Translations under genes and position numbers: made by a program
From: Planctomycetota bacterium
GTDB taxonomy: Bacteria > Planctomycetota > UBA8108 > UBA1146
DNA: 55,680 bases
Direction of reading: 5' to 3'
Assembly (NCBI GenBank): GCA_013911165.1
Contig: JACETR010000009.1
Coordinates: 1-55,680, forward strand
The notes under the pieces: generated by a model
What the model was told of the DNA's origin: nothing
Databases searched by the model: none
Seen by the model: the letters and a program-made list of their open reading frames with translations, nothing else
Shown here: piece after piece, positions 18,653 to 26,633 of the stretch
Position numbering within the stretch: position 1 is the stretch's first letter
How the letters are laid out: every line of letters starts with the position of its first letter

Positions 18653-18686
18653 GAGCCCTCGCCGCAGGGCTTCACGGCAAAGGCTC
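18653..18686. terminator. Weak stem-loop after hemB
   Basis: GAGCC (18653-18657) and GGCTC (18682-18686) enclose GCCG/CGGC, with an alternative inner pairing GCCCT/AGGGC. There is no clear T run on the hemB strand, so termination is only possible. The rest of the 231-bp convergent gap to the photolyase gene holds nothing recognisable. Confidence 0.35.
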
Positions 18687-18878
18687 GAAAGATGGGGTCG
18701 TGTTTGCAAGTTCGATGATCATCATCTGAACAATCCCAATCATGGACCTGTTGCCCACCCTTCGCCCCAAATCTCCCGCCAAGTCAGGAATTCGGTGACC
18801 TGAATAAGTCACGCCGTGGTGTAAAATTATGACGATTGGAAATGCGGAGGAGTTCAAACAGTCAACACGCGTAAAGGG

Positions 18879-20315
18879 TTACATACTCAGCGAGGGATCA
18901 ACGCCCCATTGCTCCAGATAAGGCTTGAGGCGAAGTTTTCTGGCCGTGTTGTCCGATGACATGTAGCGGATTTTGCCAAAGATGGGTCTCTCTGGTCCCC
19001 AGGCCCGATCGTATCGGCCAACACACCACATGATTCCGCTGTAGGAATTCGGATCGCGTCCATCCAGAGCCCAGCGATTGTTGAGGTGGACCATCGTTTC
19101 TACTGCTTCACGGGGATGGGAGCTCCACTCGAGGATCTTTTTCCCCCAAAGCATGCGCAGATAGTTGTGGATCAACCCCTCACCCTTGAGCTGTCTTTGG
19201 GCTGCATTCCAGATTTCATCGTGGGTTTCCGCAGCTTCCATCTCCTCGAGGGTATAGGACACCGGTCGAGTGTCCTCGGCATGTTCTTCCAGCGTTTTTC
19301 TTGACCACTCTGGCAATGATTCCCAAGTGTCCACGTCTTCATGATAGTGGCAAAAATTGAGCCCCATTTCTCGCCACGTCAGCAGTTGGTCGATAAAGGC
19401 ATCACCATTTTCGCCGGCATCCGCCCTGCAGGCCTGCTCCCAGATTTCTTGGGTCGAGATATGGCCAAAGTGTATGTAAGGGCTCAACACACTGGTTGCG
19501 ACTTTATCCGGTTGATTACGATCTTCTCCATATCGATCGATGACATGATGGAGGAAATGGGTCAATCGGCGGCTCGCTTCTTTACTGCCACCAGGATGAA
19601 CCGACACCGGGGTAACTTCCTGATCGATCGGCAAAGAAGTGATCAGACTTGAAGGGTTGGCAAGTTCCTCTGCAGAAAGAGGCGCCCACTCTGTAAGAAT
19701 CTGTTCATCGAAAACATTCTTGCCCTGTAAACCTTCCAGTGGCTTGGAACTCGACAAGGCCATCAGGTGGGGATCAATGTTTTTCTTGTGCCAGTTCCGG
19801 AAATGAAACGCCCGCGAGAAAACTTTGGGGACGGCCCTGACCGGAAGCAAACCCGCTCCATCGACTGCTTCTACATGAACGACAGATTTTCTTCCCAGTC
19901 CTTCAACGATTTTGGGAGTGATAAAACAGGGCCACTCATCGGTGACAACTAGAGCCGCTTCCTGAGAAGCGGCCTCCACAAACCCTTTGGAATCGGCAGG
20001 CGATTTTTCCACGAAAGGTATGTATTGGATTCCCGCTTCTGCAAATGCTGCGGCGTTGTTCTCCATACCCTCGATGATGAACTGGTGAAATCTTGCGCTG
20101 GCCCAGTGGTGATTCAGCCCCAAGGCCTCCACAACGACCAATGGAATGTCGAGTGATCGGGCCCATGAAACGGCTCGGTCAAGGGCGTGATTGAATCGGG
20201 TCCTGCGTGCGGTCGTCATCCAATAAAGGACGTATTTGCCGTCATAGTTCACGGGGCGGTCGTTGACTGGTTGAACTCTACCCGTCTCGTCTACGGGATC
20301 CGCCGGAAGGCTCAA
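18879..20315 (-). CDS. phr: Class II cyclobutane pyrimidine dimer photolyase
   Basis: 478 residues. Repairs UV-induced pyrimidine dimers using light and FAD. N-terminal photolyase domain: YVLYWMTTARRTRFNHALDR. C-terminal FAD/CPD domain hallmarks: YLRMLWGKKILEWS, LNNRWALDGRDPNSYSGIMW and RPIFGKIRYMS, all typical of class II rather than class I. The start is TTG at 20315, whose T-TGA overlaps the stop of the upstream regulator gene by 4 bp, indicating translational coupling. The first 25 residues are extra relative to the conserved start. It is the second gene of the regulator-photolyase operon. Confidence 0.95.
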   Translation of the reverse strand: MSLPADPVDETGRVQPVNDRPVNYDGKYVLYWMTTARRTRFNHALDRAVSWARSLDIPLVVVEALGLNHHWASARFHQFIIEGMENNAAAFAEAGIQYIPFVEKSPADSKGFVEAASQEAALVVTDEWPCFITPKIVEGLGRKSVVHVEAVDGAGLLPVRAVPKVFSRAFHFRNWHKKNIDPHLMALSSSKPLEGLQGKNVFDEQILTEWAPLSAEELANPSSLITSLPIDQEVTPVSVHPGGSKEASRRLTHFLHHVIDRYGEDRNQPDKVATSVLSPYIHFGHISTQEIWEQACRADAGENGDAFIDQLLTWREMGLNFCHYHEDVDTWESLPEWSRKTLEEHAEDTRPVSYTLEEMEAAETHDEIWNAAQRQLKGEGLIHNYLRMLWGKKILEWSSHPREAVETMVHLNNRWALDGRDPNSYSGIMWCVGRYDRAWGPERPIFGKIRYMSSDNTARKLRLKPYLEQWGVDPSLSM

Positions 20316-21211
20316 GAGATTTCGCCCTTTGAGTCAATGGACTGTGGATTGTTGGCGACCAATCCCCTGGAAATCGAAACCAGTTCGTGAATGTTTTTTC
20401 CGATCAAAACATAAGGGTCACGATCGAGGCGCAACTTTTGCAACTGGGAGCCACCCATCACGAGGAAGGTGTTCTGCTCTCTCAGCTCTCTGGCGAGTTC
20501 CTTGATTTCTGTTCGCAGGATATGGGCTTTTTTCAGATGGCTGACACTCAACCATGCGATCACCGGCTTGACCTTTTTGGCCTCATCCAAAAGCGCCTCG
20601 ATCGGCAGGTTTGGTCCCAGATTGACTGCCGAAAATCCCTCACCCCTCAACGCAGTGGAAACCATCGCTGTGGGTAAGGTGTAAGAATCTCCAGGAACAG
20701 CAGCCCCGATGGCAATACCTTTGGTAAAGACTCTCGGCAACCGGAATCGAAGGTCCGCCAATACTTGCAGGCAAATATCATGAGCGCGGTGCTCGATGGT
20801 GATGCCGGAAACGTCGTCATGCCAAAGCAATCCGATTCTTGCCATCGCCGGCTGAATGTCTTGGTCGAAAATTTCGTAGAGAGGACGCCCATCGAGGTAC
20901 TGGTTAAGTACCAGAGATCGAACACGGGTCTCATCGCCGGAGTGGAGTGCGTAGTACAGACGATCCGCTGAACTCAGTTCATCTTCCTGCACATCAAGGT
21001 CTTCCGACCCCAACCCCAGCAAATCCGGCTTGACCACGGTCACACCGGATTCACGGATAAAGCGCATGGCTTCCTCCATGCCGATTCTGCGGTGTCCGCC
21101 CGCAGTTTTTTCGACATTCAGAAGGCCCTTGTCTGCCCAACGCTTCAAGCTGGACTGACTGACGCCTATCGCATCGCCGAGAGTTCGGGGAGTGAAGAAT
21201 TCTTTATCCAT
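20312..21211 (-). CDS. MerR-family regulator with B12-binding domain (CarH/LitR-like photoreceptor)
   Basis: 299 residues. Residues 1-60: MerR winged helix (FFTPRTLGDAIGVSQSSLKR, AGGHRRIG). Residues about 80-160: four-helix cap with the Wx9EH motif of CarH (Trp130, Glu140, His141). Residues 165-290: B12-binding Rossmann domain (GFSAVNLGPNLP, FLVMGGSQL). CarH proteins bind adenosylcobalamin, repress in the dark as tetramers and release DNA in light. The lower-ligand motif DxHxxG reads GDSYTLP here, so the histidine that ligates cobalt is Tyr177 and the following Gly is Pro. B12 may therefore be bound differently or not at all. It is cotranscribed with the photolyase. Confidence 0.9.
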   Translation of the reverse strand: MDKEFFTPRTLGDAIGVSQSSLKRWADKGLLNVEKTAGGHRRIGMEEAMRFIRESGVTVVKPDLLGLGSEDLDVQEDELSSADRLYYALHSGDETRVRSLVLNQYLDGRPLYEIFDQDIQPAMARIGLLWHDDVSGITIEHRAHDICLQVLADLRFRLPRVFTKGIAIGAAVPGDSYTLPTAMVSTALRGEGFSAVNLGPNLPIEALLDEAKKVKPVIAWLSVSHLKKAHILRTEIKELARELREQNTFLVMGGSQLQKLRLDRDPYVLIGKNIHELVSISRGLVANNPQSIDSKGEIS

Positions 21212-21291
21212 AATATGATCGTATTGACCTTTTCGGGGCTGTCGAGCACAGAAAGGGACAAAAGCCCAAATGCATGCCCATTTATCGAAAA

Positions 21292-21320
21292 TTGACCAGC
21301 ATTTGAATCCCGACTCAAAT
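21292..21320 (+). promoter_or_regulatory. Putative promoter with operator-like repeat for the SOUL operon
   Basis: TTGACC (21292-21297) and TCAAAT (21315-21320) are separated by exactly 17 bp, fitting a sigma-70 promoter with 5/6 and 4/6 matches. An inverted repeat ATTTGA (21301-21306) / TCAAAT (21315-21320) occupies the spacer and the -10, the usual place for a MerR-family operator. The other TTGACC (about 21227-21232) also follows an ATCG-containing stretch. Inferred from sequence only. Confidence 0.4.
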
Positions 21321-21429
21321 CTGGACCTTGATGATCATATCACATCCTGATTTAATTTGGACGTCTTGCACGATTTTTACCGGGTTAGTCATTTTTCGGA
21401 ATGAACTGACTCAACTCCCTTGGAGCCCC

Positions 21430-22245
21430 ATGACCCACCTATCCCTCTGTTTAGCCTTCTTTCTCGTATCCGTGCCCGAATCGACCGATTCCGCGAACCA
21501 AAACCCTGATCAGGCGGTGGATACGGCAACTCTGCCCCAGGGGGCAGAAAAAGCCCTGCCCGCTGCCGGAGCCAGTGTTCATCTATCCGGTGCAGGCAAA
21601 GAAAAGCCCCATCAGGACAAGGCGGGAACATGGAGATGCGACACCGCCCGGATCGGCACTCCGTTGCCTGAGGGCTACCCTGCGCCCACAGCACCCGGTT
21701 GTATCGAACTCAAAACCTACCCCGTGGTTCGAAGAGCAAAGGTTGAAGGGAAAATTGCCCCCGACCTCGCCAGCAACTTCGGCTTTTGGAAACTGTTCAC
21801 CCACATCAAGTCCCGCGATATCGCCATGACCTCACCTGTGGAGATGGAGTACGACATCGATGTTGGCGCTCCCTCACCAAAAGTTGCCGGTTGGGCGATG
21901 TCATTCCTCTACAGAACTCCTGAACTGGGTCCTACCGGAATCGCCGGTGCTGTCGTGGTCGAAGACGAAGCCCAGATGAGTTTTATCTCCGTCGGATTTC
22001 AGGGAGGCTACGGGGTGAGTCAGTTGACCCAAAGAATCGATCAACTGAAGGAAGAGCTCGCCAAGCATCCTCATCTTGAGTTGGCAGGAAAACCCAGAGC
22101 CCTGTTCTACAACGGCCCTGAAGTCAGAAGTCCTCTCCGCTGGGGTGAAGCGCAGCTTCCGGTTCGAATCCGCAAAAACGCCGACTCGGCAAAGGGCTCC
22201 TCCGACGACAAGCCTGATTCCGAATCACCTTCGGCCCAAAATTGA
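21430..22245 (+). CDS. SOUL-family haem-binding protein, exported
   Basis: 271 residues from ATG 21430 (GGAG four bases upstream). The first 15-20 residues look like a short signal peptide (MTHLSLCLAFFLVSVPES). The SOUL/HEBP core is clear: YPVVRRAKVEGKIAPDLASN, FWKLFTHIKSRDIAMTSPVE, and the C-terminal block KPRALFYNGPEVRSPLRWGE. SOUL proteins bind haem or porphyrins. The C-terminal 30 residues are a charged low-complexity tail. Divergent from the regulator-photolyase operon and 15 bp upstream of a small membrane protein gene, so a role in porphyrin handling under light stress is plausible but not shown. Confidence 0.9.
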   Translation: MTHLSLCLAFFLVSVPESTDSANQNPDQAVDTATLPQGAEKALPAAGASVHLSGAGKEKPHQDKAGTWRCDTARIGTPLPEGYPAPTAPGCIELKTYPVVRRAKVEGKIAPDLASNFGFWKLFTHIKSRDIAMTSPVEMEYDIDVGAPSPKVAGWAMSFLYRTPELGPTGIAGAVVVEDEAQMSFISVGFQGGYGVSQLTQRIDQLKEELAKHPHLELAGKPRALFYNGPEVRSPLRWGEAQLPVRIRKNADSAKGSSDDKPDSESPSAQN

Positions 22246-22260
22246 ATCAATGACGAGCCC

Positions 22261-22746
22261 ATGGACCTCTTGATTCTGAGCCAGTGGCTGACAACTGGCT
22301 TCATGACAGGATTGATCTGGTTTGTCCAGATCGTCCACTACCCCATCTATGTTCATGTTGGATCTGAAAAGATGCGGGAGTATCAGGAGTTCCACGTTCG
22401 CCGAACGACGTTGGTTGTGTTTCCCGCAATGGTTCTCGAGTTACTGGGAGGCTCCCTGTTACTCGTATCGGAATGGCAGGGGTCAGCCCAACAACCCGCT
22501 CTCTGGGGATTCATTTTGCTTGCCATCATTTGGCTTTCGACGCTGGTTTTACAGATCCCCAATCATGGGAAAATTGGCCAGATCACACCCGTCACTGAAG
22601 AATCGAAAGTCTCTGAGCGAATCGCCATTCAGGCTCTCGTCAAAACCAACTGGGTTCGCACTCTTGCCTGGAGTACTCGGCTGGTATTGCTGGCCATCTA
22701 TTTCCCCCCGGCTTTTGCTACAGGAACAACAGGACTTCAGGGCTGA
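22261..22746 (+). CDS. Four-helix integral membrane protein (DUF1772-like)
   Basis: 161 residues, about four transmembrane segments. The first contains TGLIWFVQIVHYPIYVHVGS, followed by EFHVRRTTLVVFPAMVLELL, a pattern I associate with DUF1772-like or related small membrane proteins, though the match is not certain. It starts 15 bp after the SOUL gene and should be cotranscribed with it. Its 3' end overlaps the convergent modC gene by 10 bp. Function unknown; the setting suggests membership in the light-response group. Confidence 0.75.
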   Translation: MDLLILSQWLTTGFMTGLIWFVQIVHYPIYVHVGSEKMREYQEFHVRRTTLVVFPAMVLELLGGSLLLVSEWQGSAQQPALWGFILLAIIWLSTLVLQIPNHGKIGQITPVTEESKVSERIAIQALVKTNWVRTLAWSTRLVLLAIYFPPAFATGTTGLQG

Positions 22747-23459
22747 GCAAAAAACTCGTTGAGAAACTCATCGCCCTTGGCCCCCGGGAAGTCATCTACC
22801 GATCCGCTCTTCTCCACTTTTCCATCTTTGAGATAGGCGATATCTGCGGCCAGATCCCGGACATCACGGAAATCATGGGTCACCAGAATTGACGGAATCC
22901 CCAGATCAAAAAGCTGCTCCGACAAAACCTTGCGCACTTCCCTGCGGGCAAGAATATCCAGAGCACTGGCCGGCTCATCGAGAAGAACCAGTTGTGGCTT
23001 CTGGATCATGACTCGCGCCAAGGCCACTTTCTGACACTCCCCTGCTGACAGGTCATCCGGCCGACGATGAAGCAAAGGTTTGATCTTCAGGTTTTCAACG
23101 GTTGTCGAGTGTTCTCCCTCGATCAATTCGGCCAATGTGAGGGTGTTGCTTCTGTCAGCGAAGAGTATGTTTTCGGCGACATTCATATGCGGAAACAATC
23201 CCAGCCCCTGAGGCAAGTAAGCAAGGTTTCTGTCCTCGACAGGGACATAGCAGGATTTCTTTGAATCATGCAGGATGTGATCACCGACTCGCACAAATGC
23301 ACCTTTGAGAGTCTCGAGTCCCAGCATTCCCCGAAGAATAGTGGATTTCCCCGATCCGTTTGCACCGATCAGTGCCATAGGACGCAAACCACCTGACAGT
23401 TCTACCTGCAGATGGAAGTCACCTTTGATGCATTCAATTTGAACTTCCCAGCAGTTCAT
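22737..23459 (-). CDS. modC: Molybdate ABC transporter ATP-binding protein
   Basis: 240 residues. ABC ATPase with Walker A GANGSGKST, signature LSAGECQKVALARV, Walker B LVLLDEP and H-loop LVTHDFRD. E. coli ModC has about 350 residues with a C-terminal TOBE (molybdate-sensing) domain; that domain is absent here. The assignment rests on the adjacent permease and binding protein, with 4-bp overlap (ATGA) to modB. Confidence 0.88.
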   Translation of the reverse strand: MNCWEVQIECIKGDFHLQVELSGGLRPMALIGANGSGKSTILRGMLGLETLKGAFVRVGDHILHDSKKSCYVPVEDRNLAYLPQGLGLFPHMNVAENILFADRSNTLTLAELIEGEHSTTVENLKIKPLLHRRPDDLSAGECQKVALARVMIQKPQLVLLDEPASALDILARREVRKVLSEQLFDLGIPSILVTHDFRDVRDLAADIAYLKDGKVEKSGSVDDFPGAKGDEFLNEFFAQP

Positions 23460-24304
23460 CGGTTGCCCCCTGCCGGATCCTTTTCAAAACGGCGCAACAA
23501 TGCCAACAACAACAGCGCCAATGCCAACAAAAGCAGCGACATGGCGATGGCCAAATGAACATCTCTTTCCAAAGTCGAGAATATTGCCAACGGCAGTGTC
23601 TGCGTCACCCCCGGCATGTTTCCCGCAAAAAGAAGGGTTGCACCGAACTCACCCAGAGCACGAGCCCATGCCAACAAGGCACCCGCCAACAAACCACGAC
23701 GGCAAAGAGGAAGTACCACCCTGAAAAAGATCTGGATCGGCGAATGTCCCAGTGTTTTTGCAACATCCTCCAAATTCCGATCGGCGTTCCTGAATGCCAC
23801 TGTCGCTGACCGAAGATAAAAGGGAGCGGCGATCACAACCTGTGCCAGTACCACCGCCATGAATGAAAATGGAAGGTTCAATCCCACAGCAGCAAGCAGC
23901 TCACCCATGATTCCCGAACGACCGAATGCCTGGAGAAGACCAATTCCCACCACAGCAGGAGGAAGAATGATGGGAAGATCCAGAATCATTTCAACCCCGC
24001 GAGAGAGGCTTGAAGGAGATCGTGCTAACCACCAGGCCAAAGGGGTTCCTGATAACAGAATCAGAACCAATGCCATCATCGAGGAGGTCAAGCTCAGAAA
24101 CGCTGCTTCCAGAAATGCCGGATCAAGAAATGCGGCCCACACTTCGGAAAGACCCGCTGAAAGAACCAGAGCAAACCCGGGGAGAACCAGAATCAGGAAA
24201 AGGGGAACCCCAAGGATCCATCCGAGACCGGAGGACGCGAGGCTCTTCTGACCTTTCTCACTTTTCAAGGTCAGCCTCCGGATCTTCTGGAAGAGAAAAT
24301 TCAT
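23456..24304 (-). CDS. modB: Molybdate ABC transporter permease
   Basis: 282 residues from ATG 24304 (AGGA close upstream). The frame is open back to 24499, but that extension lies wholly inside modA and has no membrane character. Five to six transmembrane segments are seen. The permease EAA-type loop is VAKTLGHSPIQIFFRVVLPL, and the WARALGEFGATLLFAGN block is characteristic of ModB/CysT permeases. The gene overlaps modA by 47 bp and modC by 4 bp, so the three are translated together. Confidence 0.92.
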   Translation of the reverse strand: MNFLFQKIRRLTLKSEKGQKSLASSGLGWILGVPLFLILVLPGFALVLSAGLSEVWAAFLDPAFLEAAFLSLTSSMMALVLILLSGTPLAWWLARSPSSLSRGVEMILDLPIILPPAVVGIGLLQAFGRSGIMGELLAAVGLNLPFSFMAVVLAQVVIAAPFYLRSATVAFRNADRNLEDVAKTLGHSPIQIFFRVVLPLCRRGLLAGALLAWARALGEFGATLLFAGNMPGVTQTLPLAIFSTLERDVHLAIAMSLLLLALALLLLALLRRFEKDPAGGNR

Positions 24305-25097
24305 GCTTCCTGAAAATTTCCATGGCTCTGTCACTGCCCAGAAAGATTCTGAATTGACGGGCCAATCGTCCGCCTTCAGCCTCCCGTCCTGCCAGCACAT
24401 ATCGGGCTCTGGCAGAGAGGGGTTCAGGTAACTCGACAACTCCGACTGGAGTATTGCGGGCATCACTCTTATAGACAAAGGCAGCGTCCGCTTCCCCAAG
24501 CAGGACCTTGCTGCGAACCAACCTGGAGTTGGACTCTTTTGAAACGACAGAAGACCTCAACTGGTCTGCGAAACCGGATCCCATGACCTCGTCTGACTTG
24601 CGAATGACATCTTCGGTATATGAGCCGAGAGGCACCGCAACATCACCCACTACCAGCTTCTTCAGATCGCTCAGTTGTTCGAATCGAGTGACTTTGGTCG
24701 CCTGCTCGGGGGAGACGATGACGACGAGGGGATTTTCAATCACCGGCAGAGGATCAGATAAAATCTGCTGATCGATCAAAGACTGAACATGCTCCGGGTG
24801 GGCAGAAATGAACAGATCAGCTCTCGCTCCCTGTTCAATCTGAAGGCGAAGTATTTGGCTGCCTCCAAAAACCAGACTCAACTCCGCCTCAGGCCGGGAT
24901 CGTTCAAACTCTGCTTTCAACTCCGGCAGAACATCCGTCAGGGAACTGGCGGCAAAAACCGTCAGGCGTTCTCTGTCCGAACCGGACTCGCAACCCGGAA
25001 TCAGTACGATCAAAAAGAGAAAGAACAAAAACCACCGTTGAAACGGGTTTCTATCCCTTGCCTCTCTATTCCGATTGTTGGACAAGGTCCGACTCAT
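24258..25097 (-). CDS. modA: Molybdate-binding lipoprotein
   Basis: 279 residues. The N-terminus has a positively charged region, hydrophobic core and lipobox IPGC, so this is a lipid-anchored periplasmic binding protein. The mature protein matches ModA: TVFAASSLTDVLPELKAEFE, FGGSQILRLQIEQGARADLF and VFVYKSDARNT-like C-terminal signature (AAFVYKSDA). It would bind molybdate or tungstate; the sequence does not tell which. No Mo-storage or cofactor-synthesis gene adjoins, and the 207-bp upstream region shows no recognisable Mo-box. Confidence 0.93.
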   Translation of the reverse strand: MSRTLSNNRNREARDRNPFQRWFLFFLFLIVLIPGCESGSDRERLTVFAASSLTDVLPELKAEFERSRPEAELSLVFGGSQILRLQIEQGARADLFISAHPEHVQSLIDQQILSDPLPVIENPLVVIVSPEQATKVTRFEQLSDLKKLVVGDVAVPLGSYTEDVIRKSDEVMGSGFADQLRSSVVSKESNSRLVRSKVLLGEADAAFVYKSDARNTPVGVVELPEPLSARARYVLAGREAEGGRLARQFRIFLGSDRAMEIFRKHEFSLPEDPEADLEK

Positions 25098-25304
25098 TTC
25101 TGATTCCCATGACGAAGGCGGTATTCGAAGTGTCCGAAAGGTCTGAAAGAGCAGAATTCTGTCGTTCAGGACACACCTAAACAGAAAAGAATAGATGCGG
25201 ATATTGCCCGTTGCGAGGGGAAAAGATCCAAGTTGGAGAACGCTTCAGGTAGGATGGCAAAGATTGTTCAGGGGGACTCACCCCTGAAGAAAGGCTGAAT
25301 CGAC

Positions 25305-26180
25305 ATGAAGAAGTTTTTCCTTTGGATTCTCGCATTGATGATCATGATTTCCGCCATCATCTACCAGCGTACGACAGGCCCCACCTATCCATTCAGGGGC
25401 GAGATCCAGGCAGGTGATAAAGTTCACAAATACAAACTGCTCAGATCTCATGAGACCACCCATGGAGCTCCGATCACACTTCCCGATACGGGGGATGGAG
25501 ATTTCTCCGCAACTCTGCACTTCAAGCGCTACAAAACTGCAGATGAAATCACCACCACTCCCTTCGAGAAAAAGTCTCTTGAAGAGGGAGGTTCAGAGTG
25601 GGTCGCTGCTTTGCCGGTTCAGCCTGCCGCAGGAAAAATGGAATACTTCGTTGAAGTCAATTCTGCAAACTCCATGATTCGGATTCCCGAGGAGGGAGCA
25701 GACAACATCGTTCTTCGCTACAAGGACCCCGTACCTTCATGGATCCTCTGGCCACACATCTTCTTGATGTTCTTTTCGGTTCTGATCGGTATGCGGACAG
25801 GACTCTCTGCACTCTTCAATGTCGACGACATGCGACGGCTAGCCTTCGTCACAATCAGTGGAATGACTCTCGGGGGAATGATTCTGGGGCCCATCGTGCA
25901 GAAATATGCTTTTGGTGAATACTGGACCGGCTTTCCTTTCGGCGGAGACCTTACCGACAACAAGATGCTGATCATGTGGGTCAGTTGGCTGATGGCAGTG
26001 GCAGTGATCGGAACCGGCCCCAAGAAAAAAGAAGGCATCTGCAGAGCTGTGGTTCTTTCTGCGGCATTGGTCATGTCCGCGGTCTACGCGATTCCGCACA
26101 GCATGCGTGGTTCAGAACTGAACTACGAAGCGGTGGACAAAGGCATCGATCCGGCAGAAGCAATTGGAACCGGTGATTGA
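25305..26180 (+). CDS. Polytopic membrane protein with periplasmic domain, unknown
   Basis: 291 residues. An N-terminal hydrophobic segment (FFLWILALMIMISAIIY) is followed by a soluble beta-rich stretch (residues 22-145, with ATLHFKRYKTADEITTTPFE), then four or five transmembrane segments (SWILWPHIFLMFFSVLIGM, RRLAFVTISGMTLGGMILG, MLIMWVSWLMAVAVIG, AVVLSAALVMSAVYAIP). The phrase GEYWTGFPFGGDLTDNK between segments is distinctive. No enzyme motif recognised. The next gene starts within its stop codon (TGATG), so the two are probably partners. Confidence 0.8.
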   Translation: MKKFFLWILALMIMISAIIYQRTTGPTYPFRGEIQAGDKVHKYKLLRSHETTHGAPITLPDTGDGDFSATLHFKRYKTADEITTTPFEKKSLEEGGSEWVAALPVQPAAGKMEYFVEVNSANSMIRIPEEGADNIVLRYKDPVPSWILWPHIFLMFFSVLIGMRTGLSALFNVDDMRRLAFVTISGMTLGGMILGPIVQKYAFGEYWTGFPFGGDLTDNKMLIMWVSWLMAVAVIGTGPKKKEGICRAVVLSAALVMSAVYAIPHSMRGSELNYEAVDKGIDPAEAIGTGD

Positions 26181-26632
26181 TGGACGCAGGTCAGATTCAG
26201 GCCTGGCTTCATGTGGCAGTGGTTCACGTTCCAGTGATCCTTGCTCCGGTTTCGCTGTATCTGCTGATCAGAGGCAAGCGAAACGACTCCCGGGAATTCC
26301 TCCGATTGGGACATACCCTCTCGGTTTTTGTGGCATTGACCTCTGCTGTCGCCTACTTCACAGGACCCACCACCGTGGAATGGTGGCAAAGTCTGGTGGA
26401 ATGGGATTCCGGGGCCGTCGAAGACCATGGTCTCTGGGGCAGAATCTCATTCACGATTCTCGCCCTCGCCGGAGTCGGCTCAGTGATTTCTGTTTTGGCA
26501 GAATTGCAGGAAGAGAAGCCACACCCGTGGATTTTCCACGGTGTGGCCTGGCTTCTGACTGCCGGGGTTCTCAGCCTGATCTGGACCTCCCATCTGGGAG
26601 GCCTTCTGCGTCGCCCTGAGTTGGCTTTCTGA
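26180..26632 (+). CDS. Small membrane protein, DUF2231-like
   Basis: 150 residues in four hydrophobic segments. ATG 26180 shares bases with the upstream stop (TGATG). Histidines in the first segments (AWLHVAVVHVPVILAPVSLY) and near the fourth (WTSHLGGLL) resemble the DUF2231 membrane family, which may bind haem; this is a weak match. Translationally coupled to the preceding unknown membrane protein, suggesting a two-subunit membrane unit. Confidence 0.72.
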   Translation: MDAGQIQAWLHVAVVHVPVILAPVSLYLLIRGKRNDSREFLRLGHTLSVFVALTSAVAYFTGPTTVEWWQSLVEWDSGAVEDHGLWGRISFTILALAGVGSVISVLAELQEEKPHPWIFHGVAWLLTAGVLSLIWTSHLGGLLRRPELAF

Positions 26633-26633
26633 A

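Noticed and set aside
22161..22171. GGTTCGAATCC, a tRNA T-loop look-alike
   Set aside because: It lies inside the SOUL coding sequence with no acceptor stem or other tRNA arms around it.
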